A stretch of DNA of 38,195 nt from Clostridia bacterium. GTDB lineage: Bacteria > Bacillota > Clostridia > Tissierellales > Dethiosulfatibacteraceae. Under the pieces are notes generated by a model. That model saw only the letters and a program-made list of their open reading frames with translations. It was not told the origin of the DNA and did not search any database. Numbering within the stretch: position 1 is the first letter of the stretch; every line of letters begins with the position of its first letter. Below are positions 9,078-18,607 of this stretch, piece by piece. Location: contig JAABRS010000003.1 of NCBI GenBank assembly GCA_011390775.1, forward strand, positions 1 through 38,195. The letters are read 5' to 3'. Position numbers and translations under genes: made by a program.

Positions 9078-10012
9078 GACCAGTTTTCTATACCAAAATT
9101 TTCAACATCTATATCTTTTCCATCCAACCATATTTTTTCTAAATTATATTTATCTCTTTCTTCTTTAACAAATATGTGTACTACTATATGATTGTAGTCT
9201 AGCAATATCCATTTTCCGGATCTATATCCTTCTTTATGGTTTATCTTTATCTTTTTTTCAGACATTTTTTCAACAATATTATCAGCAATTGCTTCAGCTT
9301 GTTTTGTATTTCCTGCACTACAGATTAAAAAATAATCTGCTATACTTGAAATTTTCGATATATCTATAAGTTTAAAATTATATGCTTTTTTATCTGATGC
9401 TGCTTCAAGTAAAGTCTTTAAGTCTTTTTGTGTGTTTTCTTTCAAAATATCACTTCTCCTATTTTCATTTATAAAATTATACGCATTTATAGTATCTTTA
9501 TGAATATATTCATTTTTTGATTTTAGATAATTAATTGTATTTTTTAATGCTGTTAAAATACTTTTATCTAGATTTTTTTTTGATTCTTCTCTTACCTTTT
9601 TAACGCCAGGAAAATCTCTTTTAGGTTCAGTATAGTCTGCTATGTATATTATTTTTTCTAGAAAGCTCATATCTGCTCTTCCTGTAGTATGATACTTTAT
9701 AGCATTTAAAACATCCTCATCGGTTACATGATATTTATATTTGGCTAGATATGCTCCTAGTTTTGTATGAACTACTTCCGGTGATTTTTTATCTTCTTCA
9801 GTTAATTTTATATTTTTTTCTATTGATATCTTCATTACTTCATCTGTATTGCCTATTTTACCACAGTCGTGATAAAGTGCTGCTTCTTTTACTTTTTTTA
9901 TGTCTGCATTATAAATTTTTCCAAGATCTACTGCTGTTTCTATAACTCTTAGTGAATGATTATATCTATCTATTCCTATGTCGCTAATGAGATCTTTTAT
10001 TTTATTATTCAT
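9074..10012 (-). CDS. Fused YqeK-like HD-domain hydrolase plus RsfS ribosomal silencing factor
   Basis: N-terminal HD domain (YNHSLRVIETAVDLG, ALYHDCGKIG, IIYIADYTEPKRDFPGV) continuous with RsfS (ISKISSIADYFLICSAGNTKQAEAIADNI, HKEGYRSGKWILLDYNHIVVHIF). The track start at 10030 is upstream; Met7 at 10012 avoids most of the overlap with nadD. Confidence 0.9.
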   Translation of the reverse strand: MNNKIKDLISDIGIDRYNHSLRVIETAVDLGKIYNADIKKVKEAALYHDCGKIGNTDEVMKISIEKNIKLTEEDKKSPEVVHTKLGAYLAKYKYHVTDEDVLNAIKYHTTGRADMSFLEKIIYIADYTEPKRDFPGVKKVREESKKNLDKSILTALKNTINYLKSKNEYIHKDTINAYNFINENRRSDILKENTQKDLKTLLEAASDKKAYNFKLIDISKISSIADYFLICSAGNTKQAEAIADNIVEKMSEKKIKINHKEGYRSGKWILLDYNHIVVHIFVKEERDKYNLEKIWLDGKDIDVENFGIENWS

Positions 10013-10013
10013 C

Positions 10014-10619
10014 TTATCTATATAAACCATTTTTTAAAATATATTGTTCAACATTTTCAGGTAATAAATATTTTGTAGGCCTGCCTTCTCGAATTCTATT
10101 TCTTATATCAGTTGATGAAATTTTTAGTTGTGGTGCTCTTATGCTTAGTATTTCTCCTTTATATTTTTTCATTAATTTATCTAATTTGTCATCTAAGGTA
10201 TCAGTTACGTATCCCGGTCTATTTACTGATATAAAAGTGCATAGATTTAAAATTTCTTCAGGATCTTTCCAATTAGGAAGATCTAAAACTGCATCAGTAC
10301 CTGTTATGAAGTATAGTTTAGTGTCTATATATTTATTTTTTAATTCTCTTATGGTATCTACTGTATAAGAAATCCCATCCTTTTCAACTTCTACATTTGA
10401 TACATCAAAACTAGGATTAGTCATAGTTGCAAATTGGACCATCATATATCTATGATAAGCATCAGCTAAAGCTGCAGATCTTTTGTGTGGTGGGTTTCCT
10501 GTAGGGACAAATATAATTTTTTGAAGGTCAAATTTAAATAATACTTCATTAGCTATAACTAGATGTCCGTAATGTATAGGGTCAAAAGTACCACCCATTA
10601 TTCCTATTCTATTATTCAA
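10014..10619 (-). CDS. nadD: Nicotinate-nucleotide adenylyltransferase NadD
   Basis: IGIMGGTFDPIHYGHL, PTGNPPHK, ISSTDIRNRIREG motifs; adjacent to yqeK-rsfS. Confidence 0.95.
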   Translation of the reverse strand: MNNRIGIMGGTFDPIHYGHLVIANEVLFKFDLQKIIFVPTGNPPHKRSAALADAYHRYMMVQFATMTNPSFDVSNVEVEKDGISYTVDTIRELKNKYIDTKLYFITGTDAVLDLPNWKDPEEILNLCTFISVNRPGYVTDTLDDKLDKLMKKYKGEILSIRAPQLKISSTDIRNRIREGRPTKYLLPENVEQYILKNGLYR

Positions 10620-10733
10620 TACCTTTCTCCTCTCAATTATTCATTAAATATTATACAATAAAGTACTTGTAATAACAAATGTTTATTATATACTATTACT
10701 ATACTTAACTATTATACTAACAGGAGGCATAAA

Positions 10734-11876
10734 ATGATTAATTTATCCATTCTAGGTTCTACAGGTTCTATAGGAACTCAGACTTTAGAATTAGTTGATT
10801 ACTATAAAGATAACATTAATGTAGTTGCTATTACCGGTAACAATAATATTGATTTGTTAGAAAAACAAATCATTAAATATAAACCTAAGATTTGCGCTGT
10901 AATGAATAAAGAAAAGTACGAAATTCTTAAAAATAGAATATCCAGTAAAACTAAATTAAGATATGGTCTTGAAGGTTTAAAAGAAGCTGCATCTTATCCT
11001 GAAGCAGACATAGTTCTTACGGCTGTTTCCGGCATGATAGGATTAGAACCAACTATAGAAGCAATTAAAAGCAAAAAGAAAATCGCTCTTGCTAATAAGG
11101 AAACCCTGGTTACTGGTGGTAGTATTATAAAAAAATTAATTGATGAGTACAATGTTGATTTACTTCCTGTAGATAGTGAACATAGTGCTATTTTCCAATG
11201 TTTGCAGGGAAATAGACCAAAAGATATTAAAAAAATCATATTAACTGCTTCTGGGGGACCTTTCTTTGGTAAAGATTATGATTTTTTAAAAAATGTTACT
11301 GTTGATGAAGCTCTCAAGCACCCAAATTGGAGTATGGGTAAAAAAATAACCGTAGACTCATCAACTCTAATGAATAAAGGTCTGGAAATGATTGAGGCAT
11401 GCTGGTTATTTGACATATCTTATAAGGATATAGATATAGTTGTTCACCCTGAAAGTATTGTGCATTCTGCTGTTGAATTTAAAGATAGTTCTGTAATTGC
11501 TCAAATGGGTTTACCTGATATGAAATTACCTATTCAATATGCTTTATTTTATCCTGATAGGAAAGAAAATAATTTAGAGTCATTAAATTTATTTAAAATT
11601 AAACAACTAAATTTTCATAAGCCTGATATGAATACTTTTAAATGTTTAAATTTAGCTTATAAAGCTATTTCTATAGGAGGTACAATGCCAACAGTTCTAA
11701 ATGCAGCAAATGAAATTGCTGTGGCAAAATTTTTAAATAAAGAAATAAAATTTCTCAATATAGCAGATTATATTGAAAAACTAATGGAACAGCACAGTCC
11801 TTTTGAAGTTAATAGTTTAGAAGATATATTATATGTAAAGAAATGGACAGAAAAAAAATTCACCGAACTTATTTAA
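10734..11876 (+). CDS. dxr: 1-deoxy-D-xylulose 5-phosphate reductoisomerase
   Basis: LGSTGSIGTQTL, ALANKETLVTGG, PVDSEHSAIFQCL, HPNWSMGKKITVDSSTLMNKGLE. GGAGG RBS upstream. Confidence 0.97.
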   Translation: MINLSILGSTGSIGTQTLELVDYYKDNINVVAITGNNNIDLLEKQIIKYKPKICAVMNKEKYEILKNRISSKTKLRYGLEGLKEAASYPEADIVLTAVSGMIGLEPTIEAIKSKKKIALANKETLVTGGSIIKKLIDEYNVDLLPVDSEHSAIFQCLQGNRPKDIKKIILTASGGPFFGKDYDFLKNVTVDEALKHPNWSMGKKITVDSSTLMNKGLEMIEACWLFDISYKDIDIVVHPESIVHSAVEFKDSSVIAQMGLPDMKLPIQYALFYPDRKENNLESLNLFKIKQLNFHKPDMNTFKCLNLAYKAISIGGTMPTVLNAANEIAVAKFLNKEIKFLNIADYIEKLMEQHSPFEVNSLEDILYVKKWTEKKFTELI

Positions 11877-11894
11877 TAGTTCAGTGAATTTTTT
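11853..11894. terminator. Bidirectional intrinsic terminator between convergent dxr and APH-family kinase genes
   Basis: AAAAAATTCACCGAACT-TATTTAAT-AGTTCAGTGAATTTTTT: 17-nt arms with one mismatch and a U-tract on both strands. Confidence 0.85.
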
Positions 11895-12778
11895 ATTAAA
11901 TCTATGCCTCTTTTCTTTGCTTCGATTCCTTTATCTGAAAAACGACCGTATAGATACAACCCTGTGTTAACCATATAATATCTTTTGTTTTTTAAAAAAT
12001 TTTCGGGAAATATTGATATTTTTTCATATCCATTTTTAAAACTATTAAAGTATAATTCATTATCCAAAATATCAGTATGAAACATGCTGCATATATCTAA
12101 AGAAGGGTCTTCTGGTTCAGAATGCTCATAATCTATTATCCCTGTAATTGTGCCTTTATTATCTACTAAAATATTCCTAAGGGAAAAATCTTTATGTGTT
12201 AACTTTGGTGTTAAATCTTTAAGATTAGATCTATCTTTATTGAGTATTTCTATCCCTCTTTTAATAACTTCTCCTTCTGAAAACTCAAGTTTACTAATTT
12301 TTTCTATTATTTTTTTATCTTTTTTCTTTCTAGTTTTAACTAAACTAGCTTCCTTTACGCCTTCATTCCAACCATAATAATTATACTTTCCTGTCCTGTG
12401 AATTAATGCTAGATTTTCACCTATTTCACTTAATATTTTAAGTTGTTGATTTTCTGAAAAACTATTAATCTTGTCAACCAAATTATATCCAGGAATTTTT
12501 CTCATAACAATATAATGCAAATTATTTTTCTCTCCATAATTTAAAATATTTGGAACAAAATAATTTTCACTTAGAAGTTTTAGTACATTAATCTCATTGA
12601 ACCATTTTTCATAGCTGTAGGAAATCTTTATAACGTATTCTTTTTCATCTAAATAAAATGTGTAAATATAGTTCCTATCTAATATGCTGTGGTCAATAAA
12701 ATCAATTTTCACATTATCTTTATTTGTATTAAAAATTTCCGAAATTATTTCTTTTACTTTTAAGTTTAAATCTCTCAT
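11873..12778 (-). CDS. APH/choline-kinase-fold phosphotransferase family protein
   Basis: Kinase-like fold with LTHKDFSLRNILVD (catalytic loop) and GIIDYEHSEPEDPSLDI (metal-binding loop). Substrate unknown. Confidence 0.82.
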   Translation of the reverse strand: MRDLNLKVKEIISEIFNTNKDNVKIDFIDHSILDRNYIYTFYLDEKEYVIKISYSYEKWFNEINVLKLLSENYFVPNILNYGEKNNLHYIVMRKIPGYNLVDKINSFSENQQLKILSEIGENLALIHRTGKYNYYGWNEGVKEASLVKTRKKKDKKIIEKISKLEFSEGEVIKRGIEILNKDRSNLKDLTPKLTHKDFSLRNILVDNKGTITGIIDYEHSEPEDPSLDICSMFHTDILDNELYFNSFKNGYEKISIFPENFLKNKRYYMVNTGLYLYGRFSDKGIEAKKRGIDLIKNSLNY

Positions 12779-12789
12779 ATTAACTCTTT

Positions 12790-13539
12790 CTATAGTTTTT
12801 CTATTATTTTAAAAATAACCTTTTTAACATTCTCTACATTTTTATTGAATACTTTTAATACTTCTTCCATAGTAACTGGTTTTATGTCGTCTCTTCCTTC
12901 TAATCCTGAGTCATAGTCCGTTACTAAGGCAATATTTACAAAAGGTATCTTCAATTCAAGAGCTAAGTAGCATTCCGGGTATTGAGTCATATTTATTATA
13001 TCTCCACCCATTTGTCTGAACCATTTGCTTTCAGCCTTTGTAGAAAATCTAGGTCCGTTAATAACAACAACTGTGCCTTTATTATGTACTTTTATTCCTA
13101 GCTCTTTGATGGTACTTATAGTTATTTTTCTTAAGTTTTCATCATAAGGTTCTGCTGCACTTATATGTTCTACACTTGGTCCTTCAAAATATGTATCTTC
13201 TCTACCTTTAGTTCTATCAATAAATTGATCAGTAACTACAAAATCTCCCGGTTGGAATGATGTATTTAAGCTCCCACAGGAACATGGAGATATGATTTGT
13301 TTAACTTGTAGTTCTTTCATTGCATAAATATTTGCTTTATAAGGAATTTTATGAGGGGGTATTGAGTGTTCTCTACCATGACGGGGTAAAAAAGCAATTT
13401 TTTTACCTTTGTATTCTCCTATAGAGATTTTGTCGCTTGGCTTGCCGTAAGGAGTATCAACTTCTACTTCAATTATGTTATCTAAAAAATCGTAAAATCC
13501 AGAACCTCCAAAAATTCCAATATCTGCATTCAAATTCAT
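12790..13539 (-). CDS. mtnP: S-methyl-5'-thioadenosine phosphorylase (MtnP-family purine nucleoside phosphorylase)
   Basis: IGIFGGSGFYDF, FLPRHGREHSIPPHKIPYKANI, NGPRFSTKAESKWFRQMGGDIINMTQYPE, VTDYDSGLEG. Confidence 0.92.
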   Translation of the reverse strand: MNLNADIGIFGGSGFYDFLDNIIEVEVDTPYGKPSDKISIGEYKGKKIAFLPRHGREHSIPPHKIPYKANIYAMKELQVKQIISPCSCGSLNTSFQPGDFVVTDQFIDRTKGREDTYFEGPSVEHISAAEPYDENLRKITISTIKELGIKVHNKGTVVVINGPRFSTKAESKWFRQMGGDIINMTQYPECYLALELKIPFVNIALVTDYDSGLEGRDDIKPVTMEEVLKVFNKNVENVKKVIFKIIEKL

Positions 13540-13557
13540 ATAAACTCCTCCTATAAA

Positions 13558-15012
13558 TTATTTTTTTATATATGGTAAATATATTGAAAAAATAGATCCT
13601 TTTTCATATGTGCTTTTTACTTTAATTTTACCTCTGTGACCAAGAACGATTATTTTTGCTATACTTAATCCCAGCCCATGGCCTCCATGTTCTTTCTCTC
13701 TTGATAATTCTTCCTTATAAAATCTATCAAATATTTTTTTAAGATTTCTTTTTTTTATTCCTATACCTGTATCTTCTATATCAACAACAGTATAGTCTTC
13801 ATCCCGTCTACATCTTATAAATATACTTCCATTATCCGGTGTAAATTTTATTGCGTTTTCAACGAATATTCTTATTGCCTGTTTGATTCTATTTTTATCA
13901 GCAAATACTATGGAGTTATCTTCACATATGCATTCTATATTTTTGTTATTACTAATCATCTTAGTTTCTTTAGCAACTTCTTTCACAAGATCTTTTAGTA
14001 CAAATTCTTCTTTATTTAATTTCAAGGTATTTTTATCGTTTCTGGCTATGAATAATAATTTTTCTACTAAATCTTGCATATTATTTGTTTCATTTTTTAT
14101 TGCTTGTATAGATTCTTCTAGTACCTCTTGGTCTTTTTTACCCCACCTATCAAGCATGTCTGCATATCCTTTCATAACTGCAATAGGTGTTCTAAGTTCA
14201 TGTGATGCGTCAGAAACAAAGTGCTGCTGTCTGATATAGTCTTCTTCTATTCTATCCATCATTTTATTAAATGTTTCTGCTAATTCTTTTAGCTCATATT
14301 GTGATGCCTTAACATTTAATCTAGTGTTTATATTATTAGATGTTATAGTTTTTGCAACTTCTGTCATATCTTTAATTGGTCTTACAATTTTTTTGCTTGC
14401 TAAAGGTCCAATAGCTGCTAAAATTAATGCACCTAGTAACCCCGCTCCTGTAATAAAGATACCTATAATCATAAGTTCCGATACAATTCTTTGTATATTA
14501 AAGTTAATCGTTAAATAATACAGTTTGTCATTAAAAGCATAGCTGTTTGTATATTTATAAATTCTGTTATTTCTTATTATTTCTATTTTTGAAAAAATAT
14601 TATTTTCATAATCTTTATATTCACTTCCGGTTCTTGATATTAGATTAAAATTATTATCATGTAATAAAATACCTTCAATTCTTTCATCTATAACAAAAGC
14701 ATCTAAAGATTCTTTATTGTGCACTGTTTTTTCTACTATATATGGAGCATATGAATCTCCGGTATTATCTAATTCGTATAATTTATACCCTAAGTAACCA
14801 GCCAATGTGAGTATAACTACCAATATTAGTGATAAAAGATATAATCCTAAATATGTTGAAGTAATTTTAAAGGTAATTGATAATTTGATTTTTTTTCTAA
14901 GATTATCAATTATTTTTTTAAAAAATATTAGCGGTAGTGTAATTACTTTTAGTATTTTTTTAAATATTCTTTGCAGTATTGATTTTTTCATAATCTCACT
15001 CTCATAGGTCAA
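13558..15012 (-). CDS. Membrane sensor histidine kinase (HAMP, HisKA, HATPase_c)
   Basis: H-box SDASHELRTPIAVMKGYADML; DTGIGIKKRNLKKIFDRFYKEE; GGHGLGLSIAK. Likely start at Met8 (14991). Confidence 0.94.
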   Translation of the reverse strand: MTYESEIMKKSILQRIFKKILKVITLPLIFFKKIIDNLRKKIKLSITFKITSTYLGLYLLSLILVVILTLAGYLGYKLYELDNTGDSYAPYIVEKTVHNKESLDAFVIDERIEGILLHDNNFNLISRTGSEYKDYENNIFSKIEIIRNNRIYKYTNSYAFNDKLYYLTINFNIQRIVSELMIIGIFITGAGLLGALILAAIGPLASKKIVRPIKDMTEVAKTITSNNINTRLNVKASQYELKELAETFNKMMDRIEEDYIRQQHFVSDASHELRTPIAVMKGYADMLDRWGKKDQEVLEESIQAIKNETNNMQDLVEKLLFIARNDKNTLKLNKEEFVLKDLVKEVAKETKMISNNKNIECICEDNSIVFADKNRIKQAIRIFVENAIKFTPDNGSIFIRCRRDEDYTVVDIEDTGIGIKKRNLKKIFDRFYKEELSREKEHGGHGLGLSIAKIIVLGHRGKIKVKSTYEKGSIFSIYLPYIKK

Positions 15013-15698
15013 TCTCTAATTATATATCCTACTCCTCTTACGGTTTTTATAATATCTACATCGTATTTTTGATCTATCTTACTCCTTAGATATCTAACAT
15101 AAACATCAATTAAATTAGTTTCTCCAAAATAATCATAGCCCCAAACATTTTCAAGGATTTTATCTCTTGATAAAACAATGTTTTTATTAATCATTAAATA
15201 TTCCAAAAGTTCAAACTCTTTTTTTGTAAGCTCAATTTCTTCACTTTTATATTCGACTCTATAGTTATCCTTAAATAATTTTAAATCTTTATACTTAATA
15301 ATGTTTCCAATATTATCATCATCTTTTGATTTTGAAGATTTTTTTATATTTACTCTTATTCTTGCAAGTAATTCTTCTATGGCAAAAGGTTTCGTCATAT
15401 AATCATCTGCACCTATATCTAATCCTAAAACTTTATCCGATACATCATCTTTTGCTGTTAGCATTATTACCGGCACTTCAGAATGATTTCTAAGCCTTCT
15501 GCATACCTCTATACCGCTTAAATTTGGTATCATGAGGTCTAGTATAATTAAATCCACATCGTCTTTTAAGGCTTTTTCTAAGCCTTCTCTACCATCATAG
15601 GCTATTTCAATTTCATATCCTTCATATTTGAGTTCTAACTCTAAAAATCTTGCAATCTTTTTTTCATCTTCAATTATTAAGATTTTTTGTCCATCCAT
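15009..15698 (-). CDS. OmpR-family response regulator
   Basis: ILIIEDEKKIARFLELEL, LIILDLMIPNLSG, MLTAKDD, YMTKPFAIEELLARI, winged-helix LIDVYVRYLRSKID. Confidence 0.96.
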   Translation of the reverse strand: MDGQKILIIEDEKKIARFLELELKYEGYEIEIAYDGREGLEKALKDDVDLIILDLMIPNLSGIEVCRRLRNHSEVPVIMLTAKDDVSDKVLGLDIGADDYMTKPFAIEELLARIRVNIKKSSKSKDDDNIGNIIKYKDLKLFKDNYRVEYKSEEIELTKKEFELLEYLMINKNIVLSRDKILENVWGYDYFGETNLIDVYVRYLRSKIDQKYDVDIIKTVRGVGYIIRD

Positions 15699-15758
15699 AA
15701 TATCCCCCTAAAGTGAATAAATTTGTATTTATTATATCATGTATTTATAGTTTATAAA

Positions 15759-15788
15759 AAAATTTTGAGCATTTCTGCTCAAAATTTT
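15759..15788 (-). terminator. Intrinsic terminator downstream of the DUF4342-like gene
   Basis: AAAATTTTGAGC/GCTCAAAATTTT perfect 12-bp stem followed by T-run on the minus strand. Confidence 0.8.
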
Positions 15789-15790
15789 AA

Positions 15791-16294
15791 TTATTCGATA
15801 ATTATTTCGTCTTCATCATTTTCGTCATCGTCATTTTCTTCTTTTGTATCTTCAAATATTTTTTCTGTAGATTCCTTTACAGTTTTTGTTGCTTTATCAA
15901 GACCTTTTTTTATCTTGTCGCTGGTTTTGTTTGTAGAAGTTATTCTCAACTTATATCCAAGTATTAAAGCTATTACCACTCCTGGAATTACCAACCATGG
16001 TGCTACTATTAATGATATTACTGCGATTAATAACGGTATGTTCAATAGGGTAGTTTTTTCATTTTTTAATACCATTCTTACACTTAGGAAGCTGTTTACC
16101 GTTTTATTTGCCTGTTTGCTAAAATCTTCTTTTTTTCTTGTTTTATTTTCGGAACCTTCTTTTCTTTTTCTTTCCAAAGCTATTATGGATTTTACTATAT
16201 CCCCTTCGTTATTCTCTAAAGCTTCTTTTGCTTCTTCGTATGTTACATTTACTCTGCTTCTTAATTCATCAATCATTTCTAAAGTTACTTTCAT
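15791..16294 (-). CDS. DUF4342-like protein with N-terminal UBA-like segment and C-terminal TM/acidic tail
   Basis: UBA/TS-N-like VTYEEAKEALENNEGDIVKSIIALERK; central hydrophobic segment; strongly acidic C-terminus. Family assignment from memory of the architecture. Confidence 0.7.
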   Translation of the reverse strand: MKVTLEMIDELRSRVNVTYEEAKEALENNEGDIVKSIIALERKRKEGSENKTRKKEDFSKQANKTVNSFLSVRMVLKNEKTTLLNIPLLIAVISLIVAPWLVIPGVVIALILGYKLRITSTNKTSDKIKKGLDKATKTVKESTEKIFEDTKEENDDDENDEDEIIIE

Positions 16295-16378
16295 TTCATT
16301 ACCTCCTTTGATTTATCTAAATTATAAAATATTAAAATTAGTTTATCCTTAGGCAATTATTAGAATAAGATTAAAAAA

Positions 16379-16402
16379 GAGACAGAATATTGATTCTGCC
16401 TC
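16379..16402 (-). terminator. Intrinsic terminator downstream of thrS
   Basis: GAGGCAGAAT-CAAT-ATTCTGTCTC followed by TTTTTT on the minus strand. Confidence 0.8.
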
Positions 16403-16408
16403 CAATTA

Positions 16409-18331
16409 TTAAGCATTAGGTGAGTCATTTACCTTGTTTTCTATTTTTTCTTTTATTATTTTAATAAAATCTTCAGTATTTTTTTCTCCTAAATCACCTT
16501 CTGCTCTATCTCTAACAGCTATAGTTCCATTATTAACTTCATTTTCTCCTACTATCATCATATAAGGTATTTTTTCTACTTGAGCTTCTCTAATCTTATA
16601 TCCTACTTTTTCGCTTCTAGTATCAAGCTCTACTCTAATTCCCATTTCTTCAAACTGCTTTTTGATTTTTTCACCATATTCATTAAATTTATCTGATATT
16701 GGTAAAATTCTAGCCTGTACCGGTGCTAACCAAGTTGGAAATGCTCCTGCATAGTGCTCTATTAATATTCCAATAAATCTTTCCATACTTCCAAATATTG
16801 TTCTATGAACCATAACGGGTCTGTGCTTTTCTCCATCTTTTCCTACATATGTAAGATCAAATCTTTGAGGCATTTGGAAATCCAATTGACATGTTCCACA
16901 CTGCCAAGTTCTACCTATTGCATCTTCTAGGTGGAAATCAATTTTAGGTCCGTAGAAGGCTCCGTCTCCTTCGTTGATTCTGAATTCGATATTCTTTTCT
17001 TCCAATGCATCTCTTAAAGAAGCTGTAGCTAAGTCCCATTCTTCCTGAGTTCCCATTGAATCTTCAGGCTTTGTAGATAACTCAACTCTATATTTAAATC
17101 CAAAAATATTGTAAAGATAATCTGTAAAGTCAATTACACCTTTAATTTCATCTTTTACCTGTTCTTCTAACATGAATAAATGAGCATCATCTTGAGTAAA
17201 GTTTCTAACTCTCATAAGTCCATGTAAGGCTCCAGACATTTCATGTCTGTGAACTAATCCTAATTCTCCCCATCTAAATGGAAAGTCTCTATAAGAATAC
17301 ATGTTGCTCTTGTAAATAAGTAGAGCTCCAGGACAGTTCATTGGTTTTATAGCATAATCTTCTCCGTCAATTTTCGTAAAATACATATTTTCTTGATAGT
17401 GATCCCAGTGACCAGATTTATGCCAAAGTTCTTCATTTAATATGATAGGAGTTTTAACTTCTCCGTATCCTCTTTTATAGTGTTCTTTTCTCCATAAGTC
17501 TTCAAGAATATTTCTTATAACCATTCCTTTTGGATGGAAGAATGGAAATCCAGGACCTTCTTCATGCATAGTAAATAAATTTAATTCTTTTCCTAATTTT
17601 CTATGATCTCTTTTTTTTGCTTCTTCTAATCTATTTAAGTATTCTTTCAACTGTTTATTTTTTTCAAAGGAAGTTCCATAAATTCTTTGAAGCATTTTAT
17701 TTTTCTCATCTCCTCGCCAATATGCACCGGCAAGGCTTAGCAACTTAAATGCTTTAACTTTTTTTGTGCTAGGTAGATGAGGTCCGGCACATAAATCGAC
17801 AAAGTCTCCCTGTTTATAAAAAGATATAGTTTCTCCTTCTGGAAGGTTTTCAATTAGTTCAACTTTGTAGTCTTCACCTTTTTCTTCCATTAGTTTTATT
17901 GCTTCATCTTTTTTTAGAGTAAACCTCTCTACTTCTAAGTCTTCTTTGACAATTTTATTCATTTCTTTTTCTATTTTTTCAAGGTCTTCTTCAGTAAATT
18001 TGTGTTCCGAATCAAAATCGTAGTAATAACCATTTTCTATAGCCGGACCAATTGCCAGCTTTGTTCCCGGAAATAGTCTTTTTACTGCTTGTGCTAAAAT
18101 ATGAGAGCTTGTATGTCTAAATATATCTTCCCCTACTTCACTTTCAAATTTTACCAATTCTACTTCACTGTCTTCTTGTAATTCGTATGTCAAATCCCTT
18201 GGCTTTCCGTTTACAACGGCTCCAACTACAACTCTTGCCAGCCCTTCACTTATATCTTTTGCAACATCTATAACCTTTATACCTTTTTCATATTCTCTAC
18301 TGCTACCATCTGGTAAAGTAATTTTAATCAT
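16409..18331 (-). CDS. thrS: Threonyl-tRNA synthetase
   Basis: TGS domain, HxxxH editing domain (HTSSHILAQAVKRLFP), class II motifs (MNCPGALLIYKS, FRWGELGLVHRHEMSGALHGLMRVRNFTQDD, GSMERFIGILIEHYAGAFP). Confidence 0.98.
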   Translation of the reverse strand: MIKITLPDGSSREYEKGIKVIDVAKDISEGLARVVVGAVVNGKPRDLTYELQEDSEVELVKFESEVGEDIFRHTSSHILAQAVKRLFPGTKLAIGPAIENGYYYDFDSEHKFTEEDLEKIEKEMNKIVKEDLEVERFTLKKDEAIKLMEEKGEDYKVELIENLPEGETISFYKQGDFVDLCAGPHLPSTKKVKAFKLLSLAGAYWRGDEKNKMLQRIYGTSFEKNKQLKEYLNRLEEAKKRDHRKLGKELNLFTMHEEGPGFPFFHPKGMVIRNILEDLWRKEHYKRGYGEVKTPIILNEELWHKSGHWDHYQENMYFTKIDGEDYAIKPMNCPGALLIYKSNMYSYRDFPFRWGELGLVHRHEMSGALHGLMRVRNFTQDDAHLFMLEEQVKDEIKGVIDFTDYLYNIFGFKYRVELSTKPEDSMGTQEEWDLATASLRDALEEKNIEFRINEGDGAFYGPKIDFHLEDAIGRTWQCGTCQLDFQMPQRFDLTYVGKDGEKHRPVMVHRTIFGSMERFIGILIEHYAGAFPTWLAPVQARILPISDKFNEYGEKIKKQFEEMGIRVELDTRSEKVGYKIREAQVEKIPYMMIVGENEVNNGTIAVRDRAEGDLGEKNTEDFIKIIKEKIENKVNDSPNA

Positions 18332-18359
18332 ATTTTCCTCCTTTTTTTCAATTAAAAAA

Positions 18360-18562
18360 GTCCCTTAATATTAAGGGACGTATATAACGTGGTTCCACCC
18401 TAGTTTGTTCTCTAGTAATTTAACGCATTTAACGCAGCATAAGCTGAACTCCAAGCTAGTTTTCAAATAATCTTATGATAGGAAAACTTACAGCTACTGC
18501 CTTCCCTCTCTTGATCACAGTTTTTATTCTACTCGGCTCTTCATAGTTTTTATTTGTAAATA
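18360..18562 (-). ncRNA. T-box leader upstream of thrS (antiterminator T-box sequence plus terminator)
   Basis: Minus strand has GGGTGGAACCACG (18388-18400), followed by terminator GTCCCTTAATATTAAGGGAC (18360-18379) and TTTTTT. 5' boundary approximate; specifier codon not assigned by eye. Confidence 0.88.
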
Positions 18563-18570
18563 TTATCAAC

Positions 18571-18599
18571 ATTATAATATCATAGATTTATTTTGTCAA
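18571..18599 (-). promoter_or_regulatory. Sigma-A-type promoter for T-box/thrS
   Basis: Minus strand TTGACA (18594-18599), 17-bp spacer, TATAAT (18571-18576). Confidence 0.8.
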
Positions 18600-18607
18600 T
18601 ATTTATA

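Noticed and set aside
15723-16352. 209-aa plus-strand ORF opposite the DUF4342-like gene
   Set aside because: Longer than its antisense partner but reads as Ser/Phe-rich low complexity and contains the terminator hairpin; the minus-strand ORF has RBS, start and recognisable N-terminal UBA-like segment.
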